Assembly: GCF_022376445.1 (NCBI RefSeq)
Contig: NW_025955003.1
Coordinates: forward strand, 1 to 64,000
Length of the DNA: 64,000 nucleotides
Reading direction: 5' to 3'
Origin: Fomitopsis serialis
Lineage: Eukaryota > Basidiomycota > Agaricomycetes > Polyporales > Fomitopsidaceae
In this document: positions 54,407 through 64,000 of the stretch, piece after piece
Position numbering within the stretch: position 1 is the stretch's first letter
How the letters are laid out: each line of letters starts with the position of its first letter
Translations under genes and position numbers: made by a program
The notes under the pieces: generated by a model
What the model was told of the DNA's origin: nothing
The model's input: only the letters and a program-made list of their open reading frames with translations
The model's database searches: none

Positions 54407-55826
54407 GTGAGCTTGGCTTGTTGACATGTTGTCTTGTCCTGAACTCGCTCTGCACAGTGAGGCAAATCCCGACGTGGGTCCCCGGAATGCACTTCATGAG
54501 AAAGGTAGCAGAGGTCAGGGAGCTCGCCAGATGATCGATGCGCCATACGAACACGTTCGTGCGGCTATGGTACGTTTGTGTCTGACTTTGTTACAATGGA
54601 TCGAACATGGTGATTCGTCGCATAGGCTCGAGGAGCTGCGCGCAGTTGTTTCCTCACGACACTCCTTGACGAATGCGCCGCAGACGGGACGATCTCTGAC
54701 TATGATAGGGAAGACATCAAAGGTGCCGTCAACATTGTTTACACGGGTAAGCACCTGCTCTTCTGCACAATACATGCCTCGCCTCAACAATGGACGCCAG
54801 CGGGAACTGACACGGTGAGCGCCGGAAGGTTTTTGTACTGGTCATTGTACCGTGACGCTCGCATACCGATAGACGACTACTGTTCTTACGTCCTTCATGC
54901 TTGCAATTGTACTGCATCCCGATGCACGAGAGAAGTCTCAAAACGAGATCGACGCTGTTGTCGGCAGCGAGCGGCTCCCCGAATTCGAGGACCGGGCGGC
55001 TCTGCCATACCTTGAAGCTCTGCTCAAGGAGGTATACCGGTGCGTCCCATCATATGCTTCTATTGTGCGGTTTTGTAATGCCAACTTCGCAATTGAAGAT
55101 GGAATCCACCTATCCCGCTTGGTACGTCGTTGAAGCCTTGCAATATGGACCTATGATCTCATCTCACCACATCTCGTATCGCGGACGCTAGTCTTGCCCC
55201 ACCAAGTCACCGAGGACGACTCGTACGACTCGTACACGATACCTGCCGGCTCAATGATCATACCAAACGTCTGGTACAGCCCATTCCTCCACACCACCGA
55301 TGCGGATGTTCTGTGCTAACCGCACTGATCGCTCGCGCTGTGTTTTCATAGGGCAATCAGCCGTGATCCGGAATACTATGCGGATCCGGACCTGTTCAAG
55401 CCCGAACACTTTCTTTCTGACAATCCAGACCCAGACCCTCGTGCTTTCGTCTTCGGTTTCGGTAGGCGGTGTGTAGTATGTCGATGGTGGTGGGTGTCCT
55501 ACCACTAAACCTTGTCACCTCACACAGACTATGCCCTGGCCAAGCTTTCGGGGACTCCTCCGTATGGCTCGCTGCATCCCGCATCCTTGCAGCGTTCGAT
55601 GTGACGAAAGCACGCGACGCTGCAACGGGCATGGACATCGACTTCACGCCGGAGTCACGGTTCATTTCGGGGATGATCAGGTAACCTATATTCCAGGTCG
55701 CGCTTCGGAGTTGCTGTAGCTGACACACGAGCTAGTCATGTCATTCCGTTCCCATGCGAGTTGCGACCGAGGTCGGACAAGGTCGTAGCGTTGATCAGAG
55801 AGTCTGAGGCCGCGTACTCGATGTGA

Positions 55827-56192
55827 AGGACCATCGTAATGTGCAGTGCTGAGACTTAATATATTCTGCCATTGTTTCGTTGTCATGTACCATGTGAATA
55901 CGCTGTCCTGTGCAATGGATCATCTCCCAATGGCTTAGGCTAGAGCAATCAATCATAAGGATCAGTCTTCCGTGGGATGAAGTTGTGAAGGCTGCGGCAC
56001 CGAGACCGCTCGACATGAATGACCGACCAGTCGGCGACGCGACGTAGCAATAGTTGTGAACAACGGACAACGATGTCGAGACCTTGTCGGCGTTGGATTC
56101 AGATCTCTCATCCTGGTATCAACAACTTGAATGTCATCGCACAGCAAGGCGGATACGCCCATACAACTAGTTAGATTGCTACATGTGACGGT
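55827..56192. other. 3' flank of the P450 gene
   Basis: No ORF of note; presumed 3' UTR and spacer before the dispersed repeat. Confidence 0.5.
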
Positions 56193-57420
56193 GGTATAAT
56201 ACTCATACAACCAGAACAATGAAATCCTCGCGAAGAGGGATAGAGGAAAGAATTTGAGTCGCAGCAGACAAGGAGTAGTCTGAATCGAGTTACACGTCGG
56301 CACAAAGCCAAAGAAACGTGCGCCGCGAAGTGCACTGAAGGACCCTTCACCATCCGCCAGCACAAGGCTGCCCATGACTCCCATTCTCCCCTCGTACGCC
56401 CGGCCCTACAGAAGCCGCAAGGTCGCACTGAACAGCGGATGCGATACATCACCACCCGATGGCATCCACAGCCCGTGGGTGGAGGTCGCAAGCCACCGAC
56501 AGCTAACCCCCGCCAAACCGAATTGTCTCAGTCGACGCACGGCAGCCTCTGCCCAGACATCAACGCGCTTCCTCTGGCCGCAACGGATTGTCTGGGAATG
56601 GTGTAGGTATGTATCATCGGCCAGCGGCACTTGGCGTGCAAGCTGACACTCCGCAGCATTGACGGAGCGAAATCGAGGCCATACATACATGCGTCTTGTT
56701 TGACGCGTACGCTGCTCGAGAGTGTGCACTCCCATCTGGGATCATACTGCTCAGCTAATTGCCTTTAGCTTTTACTGGCATGAAGTCTCCCGAAGGGTTC
56801 CGACGATCTGACGCCAAAGGGGCGCTCGAGCTGTTCTACAATATGGAGCGGTGAATGCCAGATGCCAGCACCTCAGCCAGAGGCCGCACCGACAACGCGA
56901 GCACCACTATCAAATTGTAGGCAAGCCCTCCCCGTAGGGCAGCCCTTGAAAGGGAAACAGCCTACACCTAGGACAAAGACCCATGGAAGGTCTTCCGTCG
57001 TCAAAACGGAGTGACGCCGATAGGGAGAAAAACCGAGAGCCAATGGGGGCAGATAATAGAAGAACCCGCACCTCCAACATATTTCAACCCGACACAGCGA
57101 GCGTAAAGGGGACGTCCTTGCGAAATCCTGGGGCGAATCCCGGTATCCGCCTCGCGATCGGCGTGTTTCATGTATGTTGGTGGGCAGCATTGGACAGCTC
57201 GTCCAGGCCACCCGACTGCGTTCTGGATTATAGAAGGCAGCCTATAGAAAAGACTCAGACCTTGGCCCACCCGCGAGGAAAGACAGAGAGTCCTGTGCGT
57301 AGCGAGCGTCGCGGCTTCGAGTCTGCTGCGAGCTGAGAGGAAAGACTGCCAGCAGTCGCCAGCAAGTCCGGAGGATCATGTATCTGGCCCGTGGGAGTTT
57401 GATGTCGCCCTCACGTGACT
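56193..57420 (+). repeat. Dispersed repeat, copy B
   Basis: Matches copy A (33395-34540) in the same orientation through about 57336. The next ~75 bp (57345-57420) instead match 36655-36730, which lies ~2.1 kb beyond copy A, so the full unit may once have been longer. Blocks of near-identity alternate with diverged parts. No shared ORF and no obvious terminal repeats. Confidence 0.75.
57411..57418. promoter_or_regulatory. E-box palindrome TCACGTGA
   Basis: Same context as the site at 36716-36725 (GATGTCGCCCTCACGTGA). About 580 bp upstream of the ATG at 57999, nearly the same distance as the P450 site from its ATG. Confidence 0.35.
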
Positions 57421-57998
57421 GTCACGTCTTGTTCGCTTTGTGGCGGGAGGCGGAGGCGCCCAGACGCGCTCTGCCTCTGCGCTGTCCCGCCGTCCTCCGA
57501 GTCCAGAGGTCGCTGCGACCCGCGAAATCTGTACAGCTGTACCACCATTCTACCCTACCTTCTCTCCGGAAACCTCAGATATGGACCGACCCTCATCGCC
57601 GCACCCAGCCACACCTCTTCCACCCATTCACGCGGACATGTCACCAGGTGTGTGCTCCCTTTGCGCAGCTACACAGTTTGTGGTCTCGTACGGAATACGC
57701 AGCGTGTACATCGTTGACTACGCCTGTTAATCGCGTTAGTTGTGTGGCAATGATGGCTGTGACAGGCGGTGGCCACCACTGACATCGTCACAGCCCGCCT
57801 CCGGATGCGGCTTGCACGCAACAGCGACGCTGTCGCCCTGTTCAATCTGTCTTTAGTGTCCTGCGCACAGGTTTTTTCTATGGCGTCCGCCGTCCGCGCA
57901 CCCTCATATACAGTGCTCCGAATTTGCTCGTTTGCCGCTTTGAGCATCCCACTCACCTCCGCGTCACAGAAGAACTGCCTGCGCGCTGTGAAAGCAGA
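57421..57998. other. Upstream region of the acidic protein gene
   Basis: A 96-codon frame at 57440-57730 is open but shows no domain. Otherwise presumed promoter and 5' UTR of the gene at 57999. Confidence 0.4.
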
Positions 57999-59267
57999 AT
58001 GTCTCAGCGTCCACAGCTGCGACGCACCTCCGCCACTTACCGGCTCCCAAAATTCCGCGACTTCGATAACGACGACGACGAAGACGACTATGACGACGAC
58101 GACGACCCTATATTCTCCTCGGCCCGCCGCGCTGCGCCCTTCACGCCGCAGACCTTCTACGACCCGGACGAGGATGACGACGAAGACTTTGGCGAGCTCA
58201 TCCGCTTCAGGCTGGACGACACGGACATGGACGCGCCCGACGCCGAGCCCTTCCCCCCGCACTCCCTCGCGCCCCTCCTCCTCCCGCAAGCTGCAGGCCC
58301 CTCCATCTCTGACGACGACTTCTTCAGCAACGATACGCCCCCAGTCTACCACGGCTTCTCCTACCATGCGCTCGCCCTCGTCAAGCGCGTCTGGAACTCC
58401 CGGCGCGCGCAACTGTCCCACCACCGGCCCGTCCACCCAAACTCAGGCAGCCCCGACCCGTCCACCGCGTACGACGGCATCGCGGTCGCCCCGTCCGAGC
58501 CTGACTACCCCCTGCCAGAGGACTACGCCCCGCCCGCGGCGGCGACGCCCCCGCCGGAGTCGCGGATCGCGGTGTCGGACCCGGACGTGCCGATCTACCC
58601 GCGGCTCGGGGACATGAGCAGCATCCGCGACGGGCGGGGCGCGTCCGTCGACCGCGCGTTCTGCAACTTCCCCCTGTACACGATCCGGAAGGTGCTGTAC
58701 CTCCACGACATGCTCGGCCGTGCCGCGGACTGCGCGTCCTCGGGCGACGTCGAACCGTCGTCCGCGCTGGAGAGGGTCGCGCGCGCGCGGGTGGACGAGG
58801 AGACGGTCGGGGTGCTGTGCGACCAGTTCGAGCGGGCGATGGTGCTGGACGTGTCGTTCCCTGTGAGCGCGAAGGGCTGGTCGCCCGTGTCCTTCGCGCG
58901 GTGGCGGATCCTCCTGGAGAAGGCGACGGGGAAGCAGGCGCCGCTCGGAAGGCCGGAGGGGGGCGACGTCTTGAGCGGGGAGGCTGGAGATCGGACGCGG
59001 CGGTTCGAGCGGGCGCCGCAGCGGCCGAAGACGCCGCAGTTCTTCCTGCTGGACGACGACGACGACGACGAAGACGAAGACGAAGACGCGCTGGGGCCAG
59101 AGCGATGTCGCGCACGAGACAGCGACGACGAGAGCGACGAGGACGGGTGGGACGAGATCAACCTGGAGAACAGCCCCGGGCGGCGGGCGGTGTCCGCGCC
59201 GGTGTTCTTCCTTGACAGACGGGCGATGCCAATGTCGATGGGGCACCACGGCATCATGGCGCATTAG
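57999..59267 (+). CDS. Acidic unknown protein
   Basis: The ATG at 57999 (MSQRPQLRRTSATYRLPKF) opens an intronless 422-residue frame. It has an Asp-rich stretch at residues ~25-40 (DNDDDEDDYDDDDD), more acidic runs near 50-75, a more ordered middle ('DRAFCNFPLYTIRKVLYLHD', 'PVSAKGWSPVSFARWRILLE'), then a second Asp/Glu repeat near residue 350-370 (a (GAC)n trinucleotide tract around 59055-59090) and 'SDEDGWDEINLENSPGRRAV' at the end. I do not recognise the family. The composition suggests a nuclear or chromatin-associated protein, but that is inference. An in-frame extension upstream has no ATG, only a TTG. Confidence 0.7.
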   Translation: MSQRPQLRRTSATYRLPKFRDFDNDDDEDDYDDDDDPIFSSARRAAPFTPQTFYDPDEDDDEDFGELIRFRLDDTDMDAPDAEPFPPHSLAPLLLPQAAGPSISDDDFFSNDTPPVYHGFSYHALALVKRVWNSRRAQLSHHRPVHPNSGSPDPSTAYDGIAVAPSEPDYPLPEDYAPPAAATPPPESRIAVSDPDVPIYPRLGDMSSIRDGRGASVDRAFCNFPLYTIRKVLYLHDMLGRAADCASSGDVEPSSALERVARARVDEETVGVLCDQFERAMVLDVSFPVSAKGWSPVSFARWRILLEKATGKQAPLGRPEGGDVLSGEAGDRTRRFERAPQRPKTPQFFLLDDDDDDEDEDEDALGPERCRARDSDDESDEDGWDEINLENSPGRRAVSAPVFFLDRRAMPMSMGHHGIMAH

Positions 59268-60425
59268 CTGCGAGCCGCGCTGTTGCGGGCGACGTCGACC
59301 CGGGCGGGCACTGCGGTGACGACGATACGTACGATACGAGTGTAGATGAACCGAGACGATTGTGACGACTGTGACCACTCCCTACATCTAGCGCATGTAG
59401 TGATACGATCCATGATGATAGCGCATACTACGTGTAGCATACCCTTGTTATAGTTATCTTTATTCCGCTTCCTTTGATTTGTGCCTGTCTGCGCTGTTGA
59501 TGTTGAACGTTGACCAAGCATACGCTCTGTTCGGAGACAAGTGGGAAGCGATGCCAGTGGCCGACAGTTGGTCATGGGTGGACGCTGCGCTCGTCCACGC
59601 GCGTCGGGCGTGACCGTGTCGCGCGGATCGACCACAAAGTCAGGTCGGAGTCGACCTCGAAGGCAATCCTAGGCAGTCCCTGCCCCCGACGTCTGGCCTT
59701 TGTGTGATCAAACTCGCACTCGGACATGCAGGTTTTTGCATCGAGCATCGCTGCCCCGTCTGAACTCTCTCGACCGTGACCGTGCCGTTTATCCGCCTTG
59801 TATCCGCCTGCCATTGGTCGCCCGATGCGCACCTTCGGAATACACATGCGGTGAGATATGGACTGTTATGTTCCAGAGTCAAACTAGCTCATCTGCCACA
59901 GCTACGCTCGTCGTCTTTCGCAAGTTTCGGAACTCTGCCTGATAGATTGCTGCCAGCCCCACGACGCCTCGTCAAGTTCGCGCAGCTTCTAGATTGCACA
60001 GGGCAGTCTCGCTGCCTCATGCATGACACCCTATACACATCGTGGCGCACCTCGAAGCTAGCTTAAGCCCAGCGGGACGATGCATATATATGGAGTGTCC
60101 TGCACTGATGCTTCCGCCGGGCGGTCAGGATTATCGCAATGACAAGGCAATTAACTCCAAATATTGCGCTCTTCTGCGGTACCGAGCAAGTCGTTCACTG
60201 ACATCTAAGAATATGAGGATATTTCCTTGGTGACATGGTCCATGCGGTGCCGCCAACTGCAAATGGTGAATATCCTACCGCATATGCAGCCGTTCCATCG
60301 GAAGATGCCGCATTCCTACCTCTGAGACTTTGTTCGCTGCACCCTGAGCTGGCGACAGTCGCCGTTCTCCCTCTGTTCGTTCCCAGCACCTTGTATGCGC
60401 GGCGACTCTGCACCAAACTCTCAGT
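59268..60425. other. No recognisable gene
   Basis: Short frames only, no domain on either strand. Presumed intergenic. Confidence 0.5.
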
Positions 60426-61072
60426 ATGACTCTCCCCGCCCCAGGCAACAACAGTCATGGTACGTACCGTGCCCTTACTACCGCTATCCCCACTCACACT
60501 CACACGCGCCACGCATGAAGCTGAGTCTCATCCAGTTGCTGGTGAGTGGCCTTCTGCCCAACACAACGCTGCACCATTGCTCACCGTGCGTTTTCCTAGG
60601 TGCGGCTGTCGTCGCAAACCGCCCCGCCAACCCCGCTTCAGAGCAGAAGCCACCAGTCACTGAATCTCTGGATTCCCGTGGTCAAGACGCGAACGAGAAG
60701 CTCCGGGACATGGTGGACGCGCAGCCCGACGTCGTTCTCCCCGACTCCCTCACGCAGGCCATCGCCACCGCCTCTGCGATTGTCAGTATGTCTACGACTG
60801 CGACGACGACAGCTGCCGACGCGCCCGGCCTCGCCGCTGCCACTGAGCCCTCCACGTCCGGAGTCGCCGCCCAGACTGGCGATGCTACCTGGCGGCCTTA
60901 CAACGTTCACTTGTTTCCGGTGCTATCGAAGTCCGCCCGGCCCAGCAAACTGGAGACCGCTCTTCGGCTCGCTAAGCTCGATGAGCAACGCTGGAAGGAG
61001 ACGCAAGCCTATCTCGAAGAACAAAGTCGCCGCCCTCTACGTCCGAGACGTGATGACGCTGACACAAAGTAG
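60426..61072 (+). CDS. Small unknown protein
   Basis: Preferred model: exon 1 60426-60459 (MTLPAPGNNSH), a 140-bp GT-AG intron (60460-60599), exon 2 60600-61072. The two exons total 507 nt in frame (168 residues). The middle is Ala/Thr/Ser-rich ('SMSTTATTTAADAPG'). The C-terminus is helical and charged ('RPSKLETALRLAKLDEQRWK', ending RRDDADTK). An unspliced alternative from the ATG at 60515 would give a hydrophobic signal-like start (MKLSLIQLLVSGLLP) in the same frame. No family recognised; coding status rests mainly on the open second exon and clean junction phases. Confidence 0.45.
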
Positions 61073-61983
61073 CGCATCAGAAGGAATGTCAGGCAGGTTG
61101 TACTAGTGCTGTATGCTCCGAATTCTTGCGGATGTACATACATGGCCCTTCTGCAGCGTTTGCGTTGAGGGCCGGTGTTAATCATATGTACTTATACAGC
61201 AATGGAAGCTACGGAACGAGAGGGTCATCGAGAGCGACGCGAGCCCTCACCCGAGTTCAGCGACACCGGAGGAAATTGAGGCACGGCACGCGAAACCTAT
61301 CAATGACCGCCTAGCCGTCGCGATTGCCCAATGACGAGTACCAGAAAATATGGGACGAGAGCCTTAAAGAGCACTCTCGTCAGTAAAACGTGGGCAGGAA
61401 CTCTGGAAAACGAAAGGATCTCCGAACTGGTTCGGCGCCGGGAAGTCTGAGCTTTTGGGAGACATTTGGCAAGGCTAGTTAGAGGGCGCACTGGAGATTA
61501 GTTGGAGCGAGGATGGTGCGCCGGACTGGCCGACAGTATTGAGTCTTACACTGCGTGCGTAATGGCATTTGCTTAGAGGTGAATACCCGGAGGCGACTTT
61601 GTCGGCTGCCAGGCCTAACATACTTACGGCAACGCCTTCCGCGAGAGCCTTGCTACTACACTGTGGACAAAAGATTCGACGGCTTTCGCGTACGTATACA
61701 GTGGCACGCGCCTGCCAACTGAGCTAGTCGAGGTTAGTCGGCTGCTGGAAGTGGTTGCGTAGAAAAGTCGCGGCCCACCAGAGCGTTGCGTAGAATCCGA
61801 ATCTCGATCTGCGGGCGTGTGGCACGTGAACGCAACGCGCTCTCCAAGTCTCCAACTTGACCGCAAGTCGCGACTCCGAGTCTGAGCGTCTTCGTCCTCG
61901 TCCTCGTCCTCCTGAGCCTCCTCCTCGTCTACCTACGCCCTACGCACCTGCAAAACCGACTGCACCACTACTTACACTACAAC
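61073..61983. other. Upstream region of GLE1
   Basis: No convincing ORF. The last 130 bp are CT-rich with repeated CGTCCTC words, typical of a fungal promoter/5' UTR. Confidence 0.5.
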
Positions 61984-64000
61984 ATGAGGTTCTCGGCGCC
62001 ACGCTCGCCGCCGCCGCCCTCTGTACCAAGGTGCGCATCCGAGCCTACTACTCGTCGCACTATACTCACACAAAGCACCCAGCAGGCAGTACAGAAGCCG
62101 GTCGACGTTCGGTGTCCCGTCTGACTCGGAGGAGGACGAAGAAGAGTACTACTCTGAGCTGGAGAGCGACTCGGAATCTGGGAGCTCGTTCGACGCGTCG
62201 GGGCCAGAGGAGGACGAGACGTACCTCTCGGACGACCTGCAGGAGATTTTGACACTTTCACGACCGTACGTTCGCTTGATATGCGCTTCTTAGTTGCCAG
62301 GACATATCTGAGAGGTTTGTAGAACGCAAGAACGACCGAAACGCAGCCCTGCAGAGCAGCATTACATCAATGAGGCGCTCGTGTCGGTGCGCCTACGCGC
62401 GAACCACCACGACCCGTACGAGGAGTGGAAGTCGGATCTCAAAGAAGAGTCTTTGGTGCGTGTTCAGTCATCCTCATAGATTGTGGCATGTTGTACGCGT
62501 CGCTAGCAATGCAACCCTTTGTCCCCTCACGATCGCACGCTTCATCGCCCGCACGCTTCAGTCTCACACCGCATACGTCCTCTCTGTTATGAGCTCTAGT
62601 TGACGCCCCTCTAGCGCGTAGCCCGCCTGGACCACTCCCTCGCGAAAGGCGAGCACCACAAAGCCCAGCTCGCCGCACACGCCCAGTATGCCCAACGGCG
62701 CGCCACCGAGGTCGCCGCGGCGCGCCACAAGGCGCAGACGTACGTCGCGCACATCAACACGCGGCGCGACAAGGAGATGGACCGGCTGAGGACGGAGTGG
62801 GAGACGCGCAACAAACACCTGTGGGAGCACATCGAGGGCGTGATTCGCACGGAGGATGAGAAGGTGCGCGCGAAGGAGGAGGAGGAGCGGAAGAAGCGGG
62901 AGGCGGAGGAGCAGAAGAGGAGGGAGGAAGAGGAGCTGAGGAGGAAGGAGGAGGAGAAACGGAGACAAGAGGAGGAGGAACGGAAGAAGGAGAAGGAGCG
63001 GGAAGAGGAAGAGGCGCGAAAGATAGCAGAGGCGGAGCAGGCGCGCAAGGAGAAAGAGGCAGCAGAGGCGGAGCAGAGGGATCAGCTAGGATTCTCGACC
63101 GCCAGCGAGGATTGGCAGGGTGCGCGTGAGAACTTGAAGGTAGGTCGCGTTGGCAGCAAGCGGTGAGCGTGTGGCTGACGTCAACACAGTGGCTCAAGAC
63201 GGGACCTGTGAAGACCGTCAAGTCAAACAAGGAGCTCAAGTCGCTGTGGAGTGCCGGGCGGCGTGCGATCACTCCCAAGGTCGGACAACTAACGAACGAC
63301 CCCGAGTCCATCGACCGAATAGTAAGCTGATCCTCAGTCCCGCTCTCGTACGCACTCACACCGTCCCCGCAGTCCCGACAGCTAGTCGAGGTTGTCTACG
63401 GGAAGCCCCAGCACCCGGAAGCGGTCTACTTCGCGCTCCTTTCCTCCCTCGCCAAGGCGATCCTCCTCCAGGCGGAGACGGAAGTGACCGCGGAGAAGCG
63501 AAGCGCGGGCCCACTTGCGCAGGTCGCGGCGAACCTCCTCGGCGAGCTCTCCGGCTTCGCGGAGGCGTTCTGGGCGAAACTCTGCCAGCGCACAGGCGGG
63601 TGGCCCATCCCGATCGTCGTGCCCCAGGCGGACTGGAACGGCATGCCGTTCAGCAAGGAGGACCGGCGGAAGGCGCTCGGGTATCGCGACGGCGAGGGCC
63701 TCGCGGAGTACACGGCGCGCGTGACGGGCATCATGCGGGTATACTTCCACATCCTGTTCGCGGAGGTGGACAGCCCTCTCGATCCAGTGTTTCGGCTGCC
63801 GAGGGTGTGGACGTACTTCGCGAGGATGCTGACGGAGCCTGTGCTGCTGCAGAGCTCGGTGGCCCCGAGTGTGTTGCATGGTATGTTCTCTGGTGCGCTG
63901 TTTAGCGAGGTGATGCTGACGAACGGACGCCCTCTAGCTGCGCTTGACGTCGGTGGCGCGCGGGCGAAACAGATTTGGGGCAAGCAGTGGGTCAAGCTGC
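61984..64000 (+). CDS. GLE1: GLE1, nucleoporin/mRNA export mediator (5' part)
   Basis: The first ~529 residues of GLE1, cut by the window edge. GLE1 with inositol hexakisphosphate activates the DEAD-box helicase Dbp5 at the cytoplasmic face of the nuclear pore. The N-terminus is acidic/Ser-rich (SDSEEDEEEYYSELESD). Residues ~200-275 are a Glu/Arg/Lys coiled coil. The conserved C-terminal domain starts with 'EVVYGKPQHPEAVYFALLSS', 'FWAKLCQRTGGWPIPIVVP' and 'VYFHILFAEVDSPLDPVFRL', reaching 'WGKQWVKL' at the edge. Exons: 61984-62030, 62086-62265, 62323-62455, 62615-63139, 63190-63321, 63373-63880, 63938 onward; all GT-AG and in phase without corrections. Confidence 0.92.

Larger units (their letters stand above)
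37312..55826 (+). pseudogene. Microsomal cytochrome P450, split by three nested insertions
   Basis: A 524-residue class II P450 in 13 exons. It has an N-terminal anchor (MAAAVLLILSLCTFLLYRLF), PPGP hinge, C-helix 'WRCQRRW', I-helix 'AGTDTT', 'KEVYR' (ExxR), 'RWNPPIPLVLP', and heme loop 'FGFGRRLCPGQ'. Exons: 37312-37398 plus 43992-44082 (one exon split by copia 1), 44145-44277, 44354-44581, 44711-44865, 54458-54569, 54626-54746, 54801-54814 (14 nt), 54873-55039, 55099-55121 (23 nt), 55192-55273, 55352-55468, 55528-55680, 55736-55826. Sites and junctions otherwise look intact. With one base restored near 54524 the total is 1575 nt. Copia 1 disrupts the coding sequence; the 9.5-kb TIR element sits inside intron 4. 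Such enzymes hydroxylate xenobiotics or secondary metabolites; the family resembles OrdA-like fungal P450s. Confidence 0.93.

Noticed and set aside
57440..57730. 96-codon plus ORF
   Set aside because: No domain, Pro/Ser-rich, lies in the presumed promoter; not supported as a gene.

Overview
This is a fungal nuclear window, most likely from a wood-decay-type agaricomycete (Basidiomycota). The reasons are GC-rich coding DNA, many 45-60 bp GT-AG introns, basidiomycete-type families (ArAE/FUSC transporter, GH105-like six-hairpin glycosidase, fungal kinase-like proteins, KDZ-associated coiled-coil protein, a microsomal P450) and Ty1/copia elements. All calls come from reading the sequence by eye; no database search was run.

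Layout. 119-3571 (-): ~1000-aa unknown protein with a ParB/DGQHR-like 'AGQHRLHA' motif; its upstream region carries eight ~37-bp palindromes (3719-4296). 4.4-9.6 kb: low-complexity DNA, then a tandem duplication holding two decayed LSM6-like pseudogenes. 9953-14136 (+): 11-exon ArAE/FUSC transporter, convergent with a GH105-like secreted glycosidase (14834-16900, -). 18210-19229: chimeric, inverted partial copy of the NMD3 neighbourhood. 19376-23723 (-): kinase-like gene and two tandem SDR genes. 24925-26669 (+): unknown basic/Ser-rich protein; 27168-28829 (-): NMD3. 30-33 kb: two single-pass membrane proteins and a kinase-like relic. 33.4-36.5 kb: a dispersed repeat and a KDZ-associated relic.

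37312-55826 is one cytochrome P450 gene expanded from about 2.3 kb to 18.5 kb by three insertions: copia element 1 in the exon encoding the PPGP hinge, a 9.5-kb TIR element exactly at an intron 5' splice site, and copia element 2 nested inside that TIR element. Both copia elements have LTRs identical by eye, clean 5-bp target duplications, and a primer-binding site complementary to the anticodon stem-loop of initiator tRNA-Met (half-tRNA priming as in Drosophila copia). Downstream lie a second copy of the dispersed repeat, an acidic unknown protein, a small unknown protein, and the 5' part of the mRNA-export factor gene GLE1, which runs off the window.

A cross-cutting observation is that nearly every conserved ORF, including both young retroelements, is broken only by single-base deletions, mostly in short homopolymers. 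Adding one base at each site closes the full reading frame. This looks more like assembly error than gene decay, so gene models here should be read as frameshift-corrected.
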